Part shown: in pieces, positions 18,235 through 26,836 of the stretch
How positions within the stretch are numbered: position 1 is the stretch's first letter
Layout of the letters: each line of letters starts with the position of its first letter
DNA from: GM7GCV1 sp965221105
GTDB taxonomy: Bacteria > Pseudomonadota > Gammaproteobacteria > Pseudomonadales > GM7GCV1
Assembly: GCA_965221105.1 (NCBI GenBank)
Contig: OZ244871.1
Span: 186,001 to 250,000 of the forward strand
Length of the DNA stretch: 64,000 nt
Direction: 5' to 3'
The notes under the pieces: model-generated
Seen by the model: only the letters and a program-made list of their open reading frames with translations
Databases searched by the model: none
What the model was told of the DNA's origin: nothing
Program-made: the position numbers and the translations under genes

Positions 18235-20133
18235 ATGAAAGAGGCTGGCATTCAACTACGCCCGATCAGCACCCTGCTGACCGATGCCGCTGGTCAACCG
18301 GCACGCTACTGGATACCCGCCTATCAACGCGGCTACCGCTGGACACCACTCCAGGTTACCCAACTGCTAGATGACATCTGGGAGTTTATACAGCACTGTG
18401 AACGCATTGATGAACCTCCGGAGGCGTTCTATCGCCTTCAGCCACTGGTCATCAAGGAACGGCCTGGTGGGGAATATGAGGTGGTGGATGGTCAGCAACG
18501 CCTGACCACGCTGTATATCCTGCTGACCTATTTAGGTGACATGCTCGGTGAACTGGGCAAGGTGCGTTACCAGATTCATTTCGAGACCCGTGGCGAGGCC
18601 AACGAACCATTTCTAGGGGACATCGACCTGGACCGTGCTGATGAGAATGTGGATTTTTTCCATATCTGTAACGCTCGGAAGGCCATAGATAAGTGGTTTG
18701 CCGAGCGGGACAAGATGCATAGACGCAAGCTGCTACAACATGTGCTCAACGATGACGACATCGGGCACAACGTCAAGGTGACCTGGTTCGAGTTGGAAGA
18801 CCAGGATGACCCAGTTGCAGCATTCACACGCCTGAATGTTGGCAAGATTCCGCTCACCAATGACGAGTTGATTCGAGCATTATTCCTGCGGCGCGCAGCA
18901 GCGAAGGATAAGGATGAGGAGCATGGACTCGCTCTGCGTATTGCCCACGAATGGGACCAAATGGAAAAGGCGTTACAAGACGATTCCTTCTGGTATTTTT
19001 TGAGCAATGAGCAAGCACCAGGACACAATCGGATCGGATTGATCTTTGAACTGGTCGCATCGGATGGACTCAACGACCTGCTGAAGCAGGATGCATACGG
19101 CGTTTTCCATGTCTTCAACGAACGCCGCGAAGATCAGGAGGTGGAGCAGGAATGGCTCGCGGTTAAGCAAACCTTCATGGCGCTGGAAGAGTGGTATGAG
19201 GATCGGGAATTATTCCATGTGGTGGGTTTCCTGATCCATCAAGGCGAGGTAATCAATGACCTGTTAAAGTCCACCCAGGAGTGCCGCAAGGGCGGTCTGG
19301 CCCGTGATCTACGTCGCCGGGCCTTTGCAAAATCCATTGGAGGCAAACTGGATGATCTGGACCCGCAGGAATTAAGGGAGACTATTCAAAAACGCTGTGA
19401 GACCATCAGCTACGGCAGCGAGTCTGGGGCTATCCGCACCATTCTGCTGCTCTTCAACCTGGCCACCCTGTTAGATAACCCACGCTCCAATATGCGCTTC
19501 CAGTTCGATAGCTTCAAGAGCAAGGCGTGGGACATCGAGCATGTGCGCTCTGTCGAGGTGCGCAGCCCGGCACGCCACAATGAACGCAAGGTCTGGCTCA
19601 GCCACTGTCGGGATTACATATACTCGTGTCGAGGCTACATAAACTCAAGCGAGGATGATGAAAAACTGCTTACGGATATCGATGGGTTTCTGGAGTTGAC
19701 GGACGGGGACGAAGCCGAAGCCGCGTTTGACCCCCTCTATGAACGTGTGCTGGAGTATTTCAAGGAAAATGGCGAGGGCGGCGAGGACGGACTTGCCAAC
19801 CTGACCTTGCTCGACGAGAGCACAAACCGCAGCTATAAAAACTCCGTGTTCGCAGTAAAACGGCAACGCCTCCTGGAACTCGATAAATCGGGTATCTTTG
19901 TGCCACTTTGTACCCGTAATGTTTTCCTCAAGTGCTACAGCACTCAGGTGGACAATATCTTGTTCTGGCGCAAGCAGGATGCTGAGGCGTACCTGGAGGA
20001 GATCATCGACACCCTGACCCGCTTCTTTTTACAGAAGGGGGGATTCAGGCATGAGCGAACAGGGCGCGCAACTGATTTTCAGCGAGCTGCTTGCGCGGCA
20101 TGGCCGTATCCGGGTGCCACTGATTCAGCGTGA
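18235..20133 (+). CDS. DUF262 / DUF1524 (GmrSD-like) protein, first of a pair
   Basis: I choose the ATG at 18235 (632 aa); the frame is open back to 17833 only because it runs through the miniature element. The N-terminal DUF262 (ParB-like nucleotide-binding) part shows WIPAYQRGYRWTPLQV and the hallmark VVDGQQRLTTLYILL near residues 85-100. The C-terminal part contains WDIEHVRSVEVR, matching the DUF1524 His-Me-finger nuclease motif. This combination is that of GmrSD-type IV restriction enzymes, which cut modified phage DNA. The 3' end overlaps the next DUF262 gene by 83 bases in another frame, so the two are translationally linked. The native upstream region has been replaced by the miniature element. 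Confidence 0.88.
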   Translation: MKEAGIQLRPISTLLTDAAGQPARYWIPAYQRGYRWTPLQVTQLLDDIWEFIQHCERIDEPPEAFYRLQPLVIKERPGGEYEVVDGQQRLTTLYILLTYLGDMLGELGKVRYQIHFETRGEANEPFLGDIDLDRADENVDFFHICNARKAIDKWFAERDKMHRRKLLQHVLNDDDIGHNVKVTWFELEDQDDPVAAFTRLNVGKIPLTNDELIRALFLRRAAAKDKDEEHGLALRIAHEWDQMEKALQDDSFWYFLSNEQAPGHNRIGLIFELVASDGLNDLLKQDAYGVFHVFNERREDQEVEQEWLAVKQTFMALEEWYEDRELFHVVGFLIHQGEVINDLLKSTQECRKGGLARDLRRRAFAKSIGGKLDDLDPQELRETIQKRCETISYGSESGAIRTILLLFNLATLLDNPRSNMRFQFDSFKSKAWDIEHVRSVEVRSPARHNERKVWLSHCRDYIYSCRGYINSSEDDEKLLTDIDGFLELTDGDEAEAAFDPLYERVLEYFKENGEGGEDGLANLTLLDESTNRSYKNSVFAVKRQRLLELDKSGIFVPLCTRNVFLKCYSTQVDNILFWRKQDAEAYLEEIIDTLTRFFLQKGGFRHERTGRATDFQRAACAAWPYPGATDSA

Positions 20134-22429
20134 CTATGCACAGGGACGGAGCGATCAGGAAGAAGTTAGAGAGGGATTCCTCGCAGCATTGCATGATGCG
20201 CTTTTGCTGCCTCCCGAACATGAAAAACTGCCAATCAATCTCGATTTCGTCTACGGTAGTGTCGAAGGTGAAAATCCGACCCGCTTCCAGCCGCTGGATG
20301 GCCAGCAACGGCTAACCACGCTTTTCTTGCTGCATTGGTATCTAGCATGGCGCGACGATTGCAGTGAGATGTTCCGCAAGATTTTCGTCGTTGGAAACCA
20401 TTCGAGGTTTAGTTACGAGGTTCGCACCAGCAGCACGGAGTTTTTCGATGAATTGGTGAGATTCTTCCCGGACCAGGCACCGGAAAATGTGGAGCACCTT
20501 GGCGCGCTCCTGCAAGACCAGCCGTGGTACTACCGAAGTTGGCGACTCGACCCCACGGTACAATCCGCGCTGGTGATGCTCGACGCCATCCATGCGCGCT
20601 TCAAGGACACGCATAATCCGAGACTCTATGCGCGGCTGACCGACTCTGAGCAGCCAGCGATCACATTCCAGTTGCTCGACCTCAACAATTTCGACCTCTC
20701 GGATGATCTCTATATAAAGATGAATGCACGCGGCAAACCGCTGACGCCCTTTGAAACCTTCAAAGCTCGCTATGAGGAGATTCTTAAAGTCCAGTCCTCA
20801 AACGAGACTTACGAGCTGGACGGACAGTCTGTTTCTCTCGCCAAATATTTCGCAAGGCGCATGGATACGCGCTGGGCGGATTTTTTCTGGCGGTTTCGGG
20901 ATCCAGACAGCCACGTTTTCGACGCAGCGGTAATGAATGTGTTTCGGGTGGTCATTCTTATTACGCGACCCACAAAAAGTTCGACCTTCTCGGAAGATGT
21001 CACCAAACTTCGATCCCAAGACCGGAAAAATAGTTACCATTTTTTCCATGAGCCTGGCTGGCTGGACGTTTCATTCGCCGAAACACTAGTCACCCTGCTG
21101 GACAAATGGAGCGGTCAACCGGGTGGGTTCGCGCCACTTCTACCGGATGGGCGATATTTTGACGAGGGGGCAGTTCTTGAGAAAGTTTTGAAGAAACCCA
21201 GCTCGCTTGGCTACGATGAACTTGTTCAACTCGCGGCCTATGTGCAGTTCCTCAGAACGCAGGAAGGTGCTCCCGATCCGAAGGTATTTCAGGAATGGGC
21301 ACGGGTGGTGTCCAACCTGTCTGTGAACACGGACTACAACCGGGCATCAGACTTTGAGCGCAGCCTCTCATCGCTTGCAGACCTTGCGCCACACATGGTC
21401 ACAGTACTGGATCATTTGGCTGATCCCAAAACAGAAATCAAGGGATTCTTCCAGGAGCAGGTCAGGGAAGAAAGAATAAAGGCGCGCCTTCTGCTGGAAA
21501 ACGATAGCTGGAGGCCCCTGATCGACGAGGCGGAAGCGCATGGCTACTTCCAAGGTCAGATCGGTTTCCTGTTGAAGTTTGCCGGGATCGAGACCGACTC
21601 TGCTAACACCCTGCAATACCAGGCCGCTTTTTCTGACTACCTCAGCAAGGCGAAAGCGATGTTTGGCGACGGGGGTTTGAATAGTCTCCCGGATTACAAA
21701 TGGGAGCGTGCATTACTGTCACTCGGCAACTATCTATTATTGGCTAGCAGTCAGAATTCATCGCTACTGGTCAATCGACAATCGGATCAGGCTAGTTGGA
21801 AGCGGTTGTTACGAGATGCGCCTTTAGGGAAACCGCAAGGAAAGGTACTTCTCAAACTGTGGGACTCCCTTTCAGGAACGTCAGACATCAGCAAGCAGTT
21901 GGATGGAGTCATTGCAGGCGTGTCAGGACTGGATGCATGGCGAGCGGCTCTGGTGGAATCTCCCGCCGCGATTGATTACTGCGGCAAACGCATGATTCGT
22001 CATGTAGAAAAAGATCGTGTGTATCTGCTTAGCAAGGTTCGCACCAGTGGTGCTCATGTAGAGCTATTCAGCTACTGCTTTTATCTTAATGCAATAGTCC
22101 CTTCTCTTAACCAAGGGTTGTATAAGGCTTTACGACCGGATTATTTTCAAAGTAACTCAGCGGCTAAAGAACCTAGTATTCAATTACATTTTGATATCTC
22201 AGATCAGCCATGTGTGATTGATATTGTGTACGAGTCCGGTAGGTATCAGGTATGCATAAATTTTAAGGATGACCCTCCAGATGCTTTGTCCTGGCTGTTG
22301 AAAGATTTGAAGCCAGATGGAACACAAAATAGCTTTTGTACTTACTACCCGGCCGATGCGCTCGAAAAGTTGATCAGAGACCTTGACCAACGGTTAGCAT
22401 GTATGAGTGGGGAAATATGTGAAGACTAA
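20051..22429 (+). CDS. DUF262 protein, second of the pair
   Basis: A 792-residue DUF262 protein. Visible are IRVPLIQRDYAQGR near the start, PLDGQQRLTTLFLLHWYLAW (the DGQQR nucleotide-binding motif) at about 80, and LYIKMNARGKPLTPFETFKA at about 225. The C-terminal 400 residues are not recognisable by eye, and I do not see a clear DUF1524 nuclease motif. It starts inside the upstream DUF262 gene. Such tandem DUF262 pairs occur in defence islands and probably act together, one possibly as nuclease and the other as sensor; this division of work is inference. An hsdR remnant follows directly, overlapping the last codons. Confidence 0.85.
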   Translation: MSEQGAQLIFSELLARHGRIRVPLIQRDYAQGRSDQEEVREGFLAALHDALLLPPEHEKLPINLDFVYGSVEGENPTRFQPLDGQQRLTTLFLLHWYLAWRDDCSEMFRKIFVVGNHSRFSYEVRTSSTEFFDELVRFFPDQAPENVEHLGALLQDQPWYYRSWRLDPTVQSALVMLDAIHARFKDTHNPRLYARLTDSEQPAITFQLLDLNNFDLSDDLYIKMNARGKPLTPFETFKARYEEILKVQSSNETYELDGQSVSLAKYFARRMDTRWADFFWRFRDPDSHVFDAAVMNVFRVVILITRPTKSSTFSEDVTKLRSQDRKNSYHFFHEPGWLDVSFAETLVTLLDKWSGQPGGFAPLLPDGRYFDEGAVLEKVLKKPSSLGYDELVQLAAYVQFLRTQEGAPDPKVFQEWARVVSNLSVNTDYNRASDFERSLSSLADLAPHMVTVLDHLADPKTEIKGFFQEQVREERIKARLLLENDSWRPLIDEAEAHGYFQGQIGFLLKFAGIETDSANTLQYQAAFSDYLSKAKAMFGDGGLNSLPDYKWERALLSLGNYLLLASSQNSSLLVNRQSDQASWKRLLRDAPLGKPQGKVLLKLWDSLSGTSDISKQLDGVIAGVSGLDAWRAALVESPAAIDYCGKRMIRHVEKDRVYLLSKVRTSGAHVELFSYCFYLNAIVPSLNQGLYKALRPDYFQSNSAAKEPSIQLHFDISDQPCVIDIVYESGRYQVCINFKDDPPDALSWLLKDLKPDGTQNSFCTYYPADALEKLIRDLDQRLACMSGEICED

Positions 22430-22710
22430 AAAACCTCGCTCAGAGCGATTGACCCAGAATCGAGTTGTTTCTCTATTTACCGATACAAGTCGCACGGACC
22501 GTCATGGCTACGACAATCTGGGCGATTGGCAAAAAAGAGAAAATATCGATGCATCGAACCAGAGATATTGCATAAGAACCTGAACGACGCGGCTATTCGA
22601 ATGCCCATATTTCCGCTGCATTACATAAGCTGAACGCCGCTGCGGATGCCACGGGTGTAACGCTGGATCAGGTTAATAGGCGCACGTACAAGTTACTGCG
22701 CTTGCCGGTT
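22419..22710 (+). pseudogene. Type I restriction HsdR, N-terminal remnant with frameshift
   Basis: From the GTG at 22419 the translation starts like HsdR subunits (KPRSERLTQNRVVSLFTD, then LGDWQKREN). It shifts frame near 22570 and resumes as RGYSNAHISAALHKLNAAAD ATGVTLDQ. The match ends near 22710. Only the first about 90 residues of a roughly 1000-residue motor/nuclease subunit survive. It overlaps the end of the DUF262 gene, as if a restriction locus once followed. Confidence 0.65.
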
Positions 22711-22734
22711 CCGTGCTCGAAGACGAGCGTGTCG

Positions 22735-23041
22735 GCACCTGCGTGGCACCTCTCTTGTTGTGCGCGATTTGCGTACCCGGTGAATAGCACTTGCACTGGA
22801 TAGCGCAATTCCCACCCTCGTGTTCTTGTGCAACCAGGTCTATCCCTGTATCCCTTCCATCAAAATCTGGCTGCAGCTGTATCCACTCCGACCACAGCCA
22901 GACCCAATTGAACCGGACCTTATAGATCGGAGCGTGCTGAAAGCAGGTTGTCATCAGCCGCTCGAACAGGCGGCCCTTCTCCGACTCAGAGCTGGTGATT
23001 GACCGGATATAATCCAGCACACATTGGAAGCCATCTGTCAT
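22735..23041 (-). pseudogene. N-terminal fragment of a type ISP-like / Mrr-helicase restriction enzyme
   Basis: The ATG at 23041 begins MTDGFQCVLDYIRSI. The sequence then has SEKGRLFERLMTTCFQ and the nuclease core DFDGRDTGIDLVAQ with CAIQCKCYSPGTQI, which carries the D...QxK residues of the Mrr/PD-(D/E)xK fold. This equals the N-terminus of large single-chain helicase-nuclease enzymes of the LlaGI type. After about 95 residues the homology stops, so helicase and methylase parts are lost. It points head-on towards the hsdR remnant. Confidence 0.6.
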
Positions 23042-23168
23042 AGATAGAGTGTCCCCAGTTGAATCCGTGCAATAACTACAGTGGAGTATGATGTTTCCAG
23101 TCCCAATGAGCGAGTCGAATATAGAGTTTTTGCCCCTTTTGTCTGCCCGGATTTCTTATCAGTTGTTT

Positions 23169-24230
23169 TCACCTGAAGGAGAAAGGGCGTACAAACTTCC
23201 CGTTCTGATCGTAAATGTCATTGAGTTGAAGCCTGAACGACCTTGCAATCCACTGCAAAACTGTGACTTCTATCTGCGCTTCAAATTCGGATTTTTCATA
23301 AACCTCCCCGAACTCAAGTAACTCACTGCTTGCAGGGTAGCCAAAAATACCCTCACCCCAATCATCTTCATACGAGTATATTGTTAACCCTCGGGCAGAA
23401 AGGATTTGGACGCGAAAACCCATGTGCCGGAATGGCAGAAGTTGCTCCCACACCTGCCTAAACCACGCCATACTAGAAACAACGCGTTCCGCAAGCTCTG
23501 TGTATCGGATCAGCTTGGTAGCGCCATGTTGATTTCCGCGTCGGTCTTTGGAAGCTTCGGCGAGCCGCTCAGACTCACGATTTAGCGCATAGACAACTTC
23601 ACAGTGTCCTGAGTTGAAAAGATGAAAAGAGTACCCGTCAGGTCCGCTTAACTCTCCAATACGCTCATTACAGATGCCGTGCTCTGATGGTGTGGTGTCA
23701 TAGCGATTAAGACCGCCTGGATACCTATGGCCAGCTAATTGTGCGGCCTCCAGAGTTTGCTGACCAAGTTCGCCAAGAACATCTATCAGGCCAGACTCTA
23801 TGTCTAAAGGAGTGAGTGAGAAGCAGATACCCAGCCCCCCTTCGCAGAAAAGCTTCCAATACTGGTTTCGGTCTTCCAATAACCGGGAATTATCGATCTT
23901 GGCAACCGCAATGTTGCCGCGAGCGAGCATTTCGGAAACCCATCGCTCGTGTTCAGACTTGGCGGACCTTAATTTATCAGAAGGCCAATCAGCCTCATTC
24001 TTGTCGATCTCTCTATGATGTGTGGGACAGAGAAGAATTAAATTCGAATACTCATCCCTTTCGTCCGACGGCAAATCATCGCTTCCACGCGGACCATTCG
24101 TCTGTCTGCCAACGATATGTGCCATTTCACCGACCGTTTCCCGATCACCACTTGGGGTAAGCTCAAGTTTGCATAGTGCGCAGCGGTTTCCTGATCGCCC
24201 CCATAGCATTTTTAGATCGCGTTCCTTCAT
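23169..24230 (-). CDS. HNH endonuclease with an unrecognised C-terminal domain
   Basis: The first 105 residues are an HNH nuclease of the McrA type: GRSGNRCALCKLELTPSG (CxxC), the histidine in EMAHIVGRQTNGPRG, NLILLCPTHHREIDK, and the linker HERWVSEML. The remaining about 245 residues show no motif I know. They contain a CEVVYALNRESERLAEAS helix and read like a compact alpha/beta domain that could be a sensor or modified-base reader. The length of 353 and the intact HNH residues argue for a functional protein. It lies in the island next to two restriction remnants. A defence role is inferred from domain and context only. Confidence 0.85.
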   Translation of the reverse strand: MKERDLKMLWGRSGNRCALCKLELTPSGDRETVGEMAHIVGRQTNGPRGSDDLPSDERDEYSNLILLCPTHHREIDKNEADWPSDKLRSAKSEHERWVSEMLARGNIAVAKIDNSRLLEDRNQYWKLFCEGGLGICFSLTPLDIESGLIDVLGELGQQTLEAAQLAGHRYPGGLNRYDTTPSEHGICNERIGELSGPDGYSFHLFNSGHCEVVYALNRESERLAEASKDRRGNQHGATKLIRYTELAERVVSSMAWFRQVWEQLLPFRHMGFRVQILSARGLTIYSYEDDWGEGIFGYPASSELLEFGEVYEKSEFEAQIEVTVLQWIARSFRLQLNDIYDQNGKFVRPFSFR

Positions 24231-24439
24231 CGTGACTATCTCGATTTGCAGCTACCACTGCCATAACTGGAGTTTACTGTTTCAGTTACTCGCACATTTC
24301 ATCCGGGCAGGAGGATCACCCAGTCGGCGATCAAGAAAAGTACTCAAAATGGACATTCATAACGCTTAAGCCAAGCGGCGCCGTTATAGCACGGGTGGAA
24401 GCATAGTGCCGGACGTACCTGAGCCGTTTGATAGGCCTA

Positions 24440-24826
24440 TTATTTGGTACCCACGCATTTTCCGTCGAAGAAACCAAAAGGTGTTTGCAATGCCAGTGTT
24501 TTGCTTAACGTTGAAAAATTGCCTTTCAGTTCGTTCGGTGAATCAAAAATATGACGATGATTTCCAACTTTGACTACATGGAAAAAATTACCAAGTAATT
24601 GGTCTGGATATTCGAGATGAACCCTGCCATCAGAATCAGTCCAAAGACGGACCCACCATCGATAATCCACAAGCACGATAAATAAAGATATTGAATGTTT
24701 ATTTTCACCAGCAGATATCTCACCTGTGCATTCATAGTTTGATGCGACTTCCGAAAAATTAGCGACGAACAGGAACAATCCAACAATAGTAATTAGCAAC
24801 AACCCCAGATATTTTGCAACTTTCAT
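24440..24826 (-). CDS. Small membrane-anchored or exported protein of unknown function
   Basis: This 128-residue protein begins with a typical signal-anchor or signal peptide (MKVAKYLGLLLITIVGLFLF). The rest is a beta-rich part with a cysteine in YECTGE and another near the end in DGKCVG, possibly forming a disulphide outside the cytoplasm. It ends GTK. No family is recognised and no neighbour suggests a role. The upstream region is occupied by an IS66 miniature element that begins 12 bases before the start codon. Confidence 0.55.
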   Translation of the reverse strand: MKVAKYLGLLLITIVGLFLFVANFSEVASNYECTGEISAGENKHSISLFIVLVDYRWWVRLWTDSDGRVHLEYPDQLLGNFFHVVKVGNHRHIFDSPNELKGNFSTLSKTLALQTPFGFFDGKCVGTK

Positions 24827-24837
24827 AATAATTCTTG

Positions 24838-24960
24838 TAACTACTCGCCCCCCTTGACATCATAGGAAGGCGATTCTATGATGTGTGCGTTTCATTATTG
24901 CACAGGGTCATGGGCGACGCATATTTCAGTACCAAGGCGACAGCGGGGGTGAGTAGTTAC
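24838..24960 (+). mobile_element. 123-bp IS66-type miniature element
   Basis: The left end GTAACTACTCGCCCCCC and right end GGGGGTGAGTAGTTAC are inverted repeats starting with the GTAA typical of IS66. Between them is the subterminal hairpin CATAGGAAGGCGATTCTATG and a short piece of the IS66 5' region. No 8-base target duplication is visible. The right end cuts into the HigB-type toxin gene. Confidence 0.8.
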
Positions 24961-25170
24961 GTCGATCATTGGTTCTTTTTATACGGCTTCGGAAAAAACG
25001 AGCGCTCCAATATCAATGAAGATGAGCTCAAAGCTTTTCAAGAAATGGCAGCAGAATTTCTAGGACTCAACGACAAACAGTTGGAGACAGCACTTAATTC
25101 GGGAATGATTACTGAGGTACACAATGGTAACAACGAAGCGCACAAGCCGTATTCTGAGCGAAATGCATGA
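24961..25170 (+). pseudogene. RelE/HigB2-type toxin, C-terminal half only
   Basis: The reading VDHWFFLYGFGKNERSNI, followed by EDELKAFQEMAAEFLGL, matches the C-terminal half of HigB2/RelE-like mRNA interferases. The N-terminal half is replaced by the miniature IS66 element. An ATG inside the element (24883) keeps the frame open, producing a chimeric 95-residue frame that should lack toxin activity. The antitoxin gene downstream overlaps its end. Confidence 0.7.
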
Positions 25171-25444
25171 AACTGCTCGTGACTTGCACGGTGTCAAGCT
25201 CATCAGCAAGCGACGTATGCGTGAGTTCGATGCATTGTGTCATCTGGACGTGGCGGAAATGCCACCGCAAAAGATCAAATCACTGCGCGAGGAGGCTCAT
25301 GTTAGCCAGGCAGTCTTCGCTGCCGTGCTGAATACCAGTCTGTCCACAATTCAGAAATGGGAGGTGGGCGACAAGAAACCCAGCGGCCCATCACTCAAGC
25401 TCCTTCACTTGATCGAGCGAAAAGGACTCGAGGCAGTACTGTAA
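25124..25444 (+). CDS. HigA2-type helix-turn-helix antitoxin
   Basis: A 106-residue XRE-family protein. The N-terminal half (TSRILSEMHETARDLHGVKL, then MREFDALCHL) should bind the toxin. The C-terminal half is the HTH (LREEAHVSQAVFAAVLNTSL followed by STIQKWEVGDKKPSG). It overlaps the truncated toxin frame by 47 bases; an alternative ATG is at 25163. It would repress its own operon and neutralise a HigB-like RNase. As the toxin is broken, it is an orphan antitoxin that might neutralise a related toxin elsewhere. Confidence 0.88.
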   Translation: MVTTKRTSRILSEMHETARDLHGVKLISKRRMREFDALCHLDVAEMPPQKIKSLREEAHVSQAVFAAVLNTSLSTIQKWEVGDKKPSGPSLKLLHLIERKGLEAVL

Positions 25445-25744
25445 TATCGTGTGCATGCTGACAATATGATTGTTCGATTCCCATGCTACCGACGAATCAC
25501 CGGGTGACGTTCAGTCGGTACTGCCTGTGCGATGACGGGCCAGTGCGAGTAGGCGCACCGAGCGCTGTTGCTCACGATGGCAACCATGCGGCTGGACGCG
25601 CTCTGTCGGCAGCTGTCCATGTTGCTGTGCCGGAGGCAGATGGATTCCTGTTCTCCTCGCGGTTCACCGGCGATGCCTGTGTGGCTGTATTCGGCGCGCT
25701 CTCACCAAGCTGGCGGTGCTGGACGTTGCAGAGCTTGCCCGGCA

Positions 25745-26085
25745 CGCCGATTTCCTGGGCGAGCCGGCCGCATCGTCATGATCAACCATGACCACCTGGC
25801 TGGAGGTCCAGACACTCTCCACAACCCGAATCTTCGTCTCGCCGTTTCTGGACAGCTCCAGCGAGTCACCGGGGGACAGGGACATGACAAATGCCGCGCC
25901 GCTCGACCCAGTCCCTGATGATCTCCCGCACCCGCTGGTCGGGCTAGAGATCGCTGTTCCTGTCCTGCAGGGCGCTCCTGCCCAGCATCTCGACGTGCTT
26001 GCGCGATACGAAATACCGGTAGGTCGGCCCACCCCCGGAGGCGTGCTCCTCGCCGGTATCGCCGTACACCGTCTCCTTGTGACAG
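25745..26085 (-). pseudogene. Cas9 C-terminal remnant with stops and frameshifts
   Basis: Reading the minus strand from about 26085 gives CHKETVYGDTGEEHASGG and PTYRYFVSRKHVEMLGRSAL, then, after a stop, PDQRVREIIRDWVERRG. In a second frame it continues AFVMSLSPGDSLELSRNG ETKIRVVESVW. HKETVYG followed by SRK matches the segment after RuvC-III in type II Cas9, and the SLSPGD stretch resembles the PAM-interacting domain. No repeats, cas1 or cas2 are near. The identification rests on these motifs only. Confidence 0.45.
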
Positions 26086-26142
26086 TCGTCGGGTCAATTT
26101 TTGCCGATGTTGCCGCCACCCTCAAAAGATCGTGTACCAACT

Positions 26143-26355
26143 TCAAACCACCACAACCTCGTCACAGACGTGATGCAGCCAAATGACCCGCGGTGCGTGT
26201 TCGTCGCCGAAATGGCAGAGGACTGCTTCCCAGGCCATGACTTTCAAGTCTTCCCAGTCATCGCCCTGGGTGAAGATGCTGTGACGGAGCGCGCGTGCGT
26301 CGTAGCCGCCTTCGGTCGCTTCATGTACCTCGAAAATGATTTCACAGGATTTCAT
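26143..26355 (-). CDS. HicB-like small protein
   Basis: The 70-residue sequence (EIIFEVHEATEGGYDARALR, then HSIFTQGDDWEDLKVMAWEA VLCHF) has the beta-alpha fold pattern of the HicB N-terminal domain and matches a widespread short family often misnamed 2-oxoisovalerate dehydrogenase subunit. It normally pairs with a HicA RNA-binding toxin directly downstream. Here the Cas9 remnant follows instead, so the partner is missing. Confidence 0.7.
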   Translation of the reverse strand: MKSCEIIFEVHEATEGGYDARALRHSIFTQGDDWEDLKVMAWEAVLCHFGDEHAPRVIWLHHVCDEVVVV

Positions 26356-26558
26356 CTTTGCTCGCCGTCACCCCTACTCCACATATACAGTCAGTAATAT
26401 AGCCAAAATTTGGGATTGACAAAGGCGCTGACTGGGACAACTGGTACTTCTCAGTCTGGTGCCGGGAGCCTTTGCCAGTCAGACCATCTGAGGTTGAAAT
26501 CTTGTTTCACCAGCGGGGCGATGGCCTATGTATTTGAGTATTCACAGAGCAATCGAAA

Positions 26559-26804
26559 ATGACCAACGAGTCATCGCTCCTTGAGCGAATCACGGCGCGG
26601 CCTGACATGTTCAACGGCAAGCCCATAGTGCGCGACATGCGAATTTCTGTGGAACTGATCCTGAGCCTGATGGCGCAAGGCGTCTCCAATGAGGAGATTC
26701 TCGACGACTACCCGGATCTTGAGCCGGACGACATTCGTGCCTGCATGGCTTATGCGCATGCCCTGATCGCCGGCGACACCCTGTCCGCGATCAATGTAGG
26801 GTAG
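26559..26804 (+). CDS. DUF433 antitoxin-like protein
   Basis: An 81-residue DUF433 protein: ERITARPDMFNGKPIVRDMR, then ISVELILSLMAQGVSNEEIL and a C-terminal DYPDLEPDDIRACMAYA. This winged-helix family is the antitoxin of VapBC-like pairs whose toxin is a DUF5615 PIN-like protein. The toxin start codon follows the stop directly, but only its first ten codons remain. Confidence 0.85.
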   Translation: MTNESSLLERITARPDMFNGKPIVRDMRISVELILSLMAQGVSNEEILDDYPDLEPDDIRACMAYAHALIAGDTLSAINVG

Positions 26805-26834
26805 GTGAGATTACTGGTTGACCGGTGCGATGGC
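26805..26834 (+). pseudogene. DUF5615 PIN-like toxin, first ten codons only
   Basis: The GTG at 26805 directly follows the DUF433 stop, and the translation MRLLVDRCDG matches the conserved start of DUF5615 PIN-like toxins, including the first acidic residue. The homology ends where the minus-strand ATPase gene ends (26837), so the toxin was cut off by that insertion. Confidence 0.5.
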
Positions 26835-26836
26835 CT

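Noticed and set aside
18576..19118. 180-residue minus-strand open frame
   Set aside because: It is antisense to the DUF262/DUF1524 gene, which has motifs and length of the family.
25745..26085. A functional CRISPR-Cas system
   Set aside because: Only short C-terminal Cas9-like pieces with stops and frame changes are present. There is no repeat-spacer array, cas1 or cas2 in the window.
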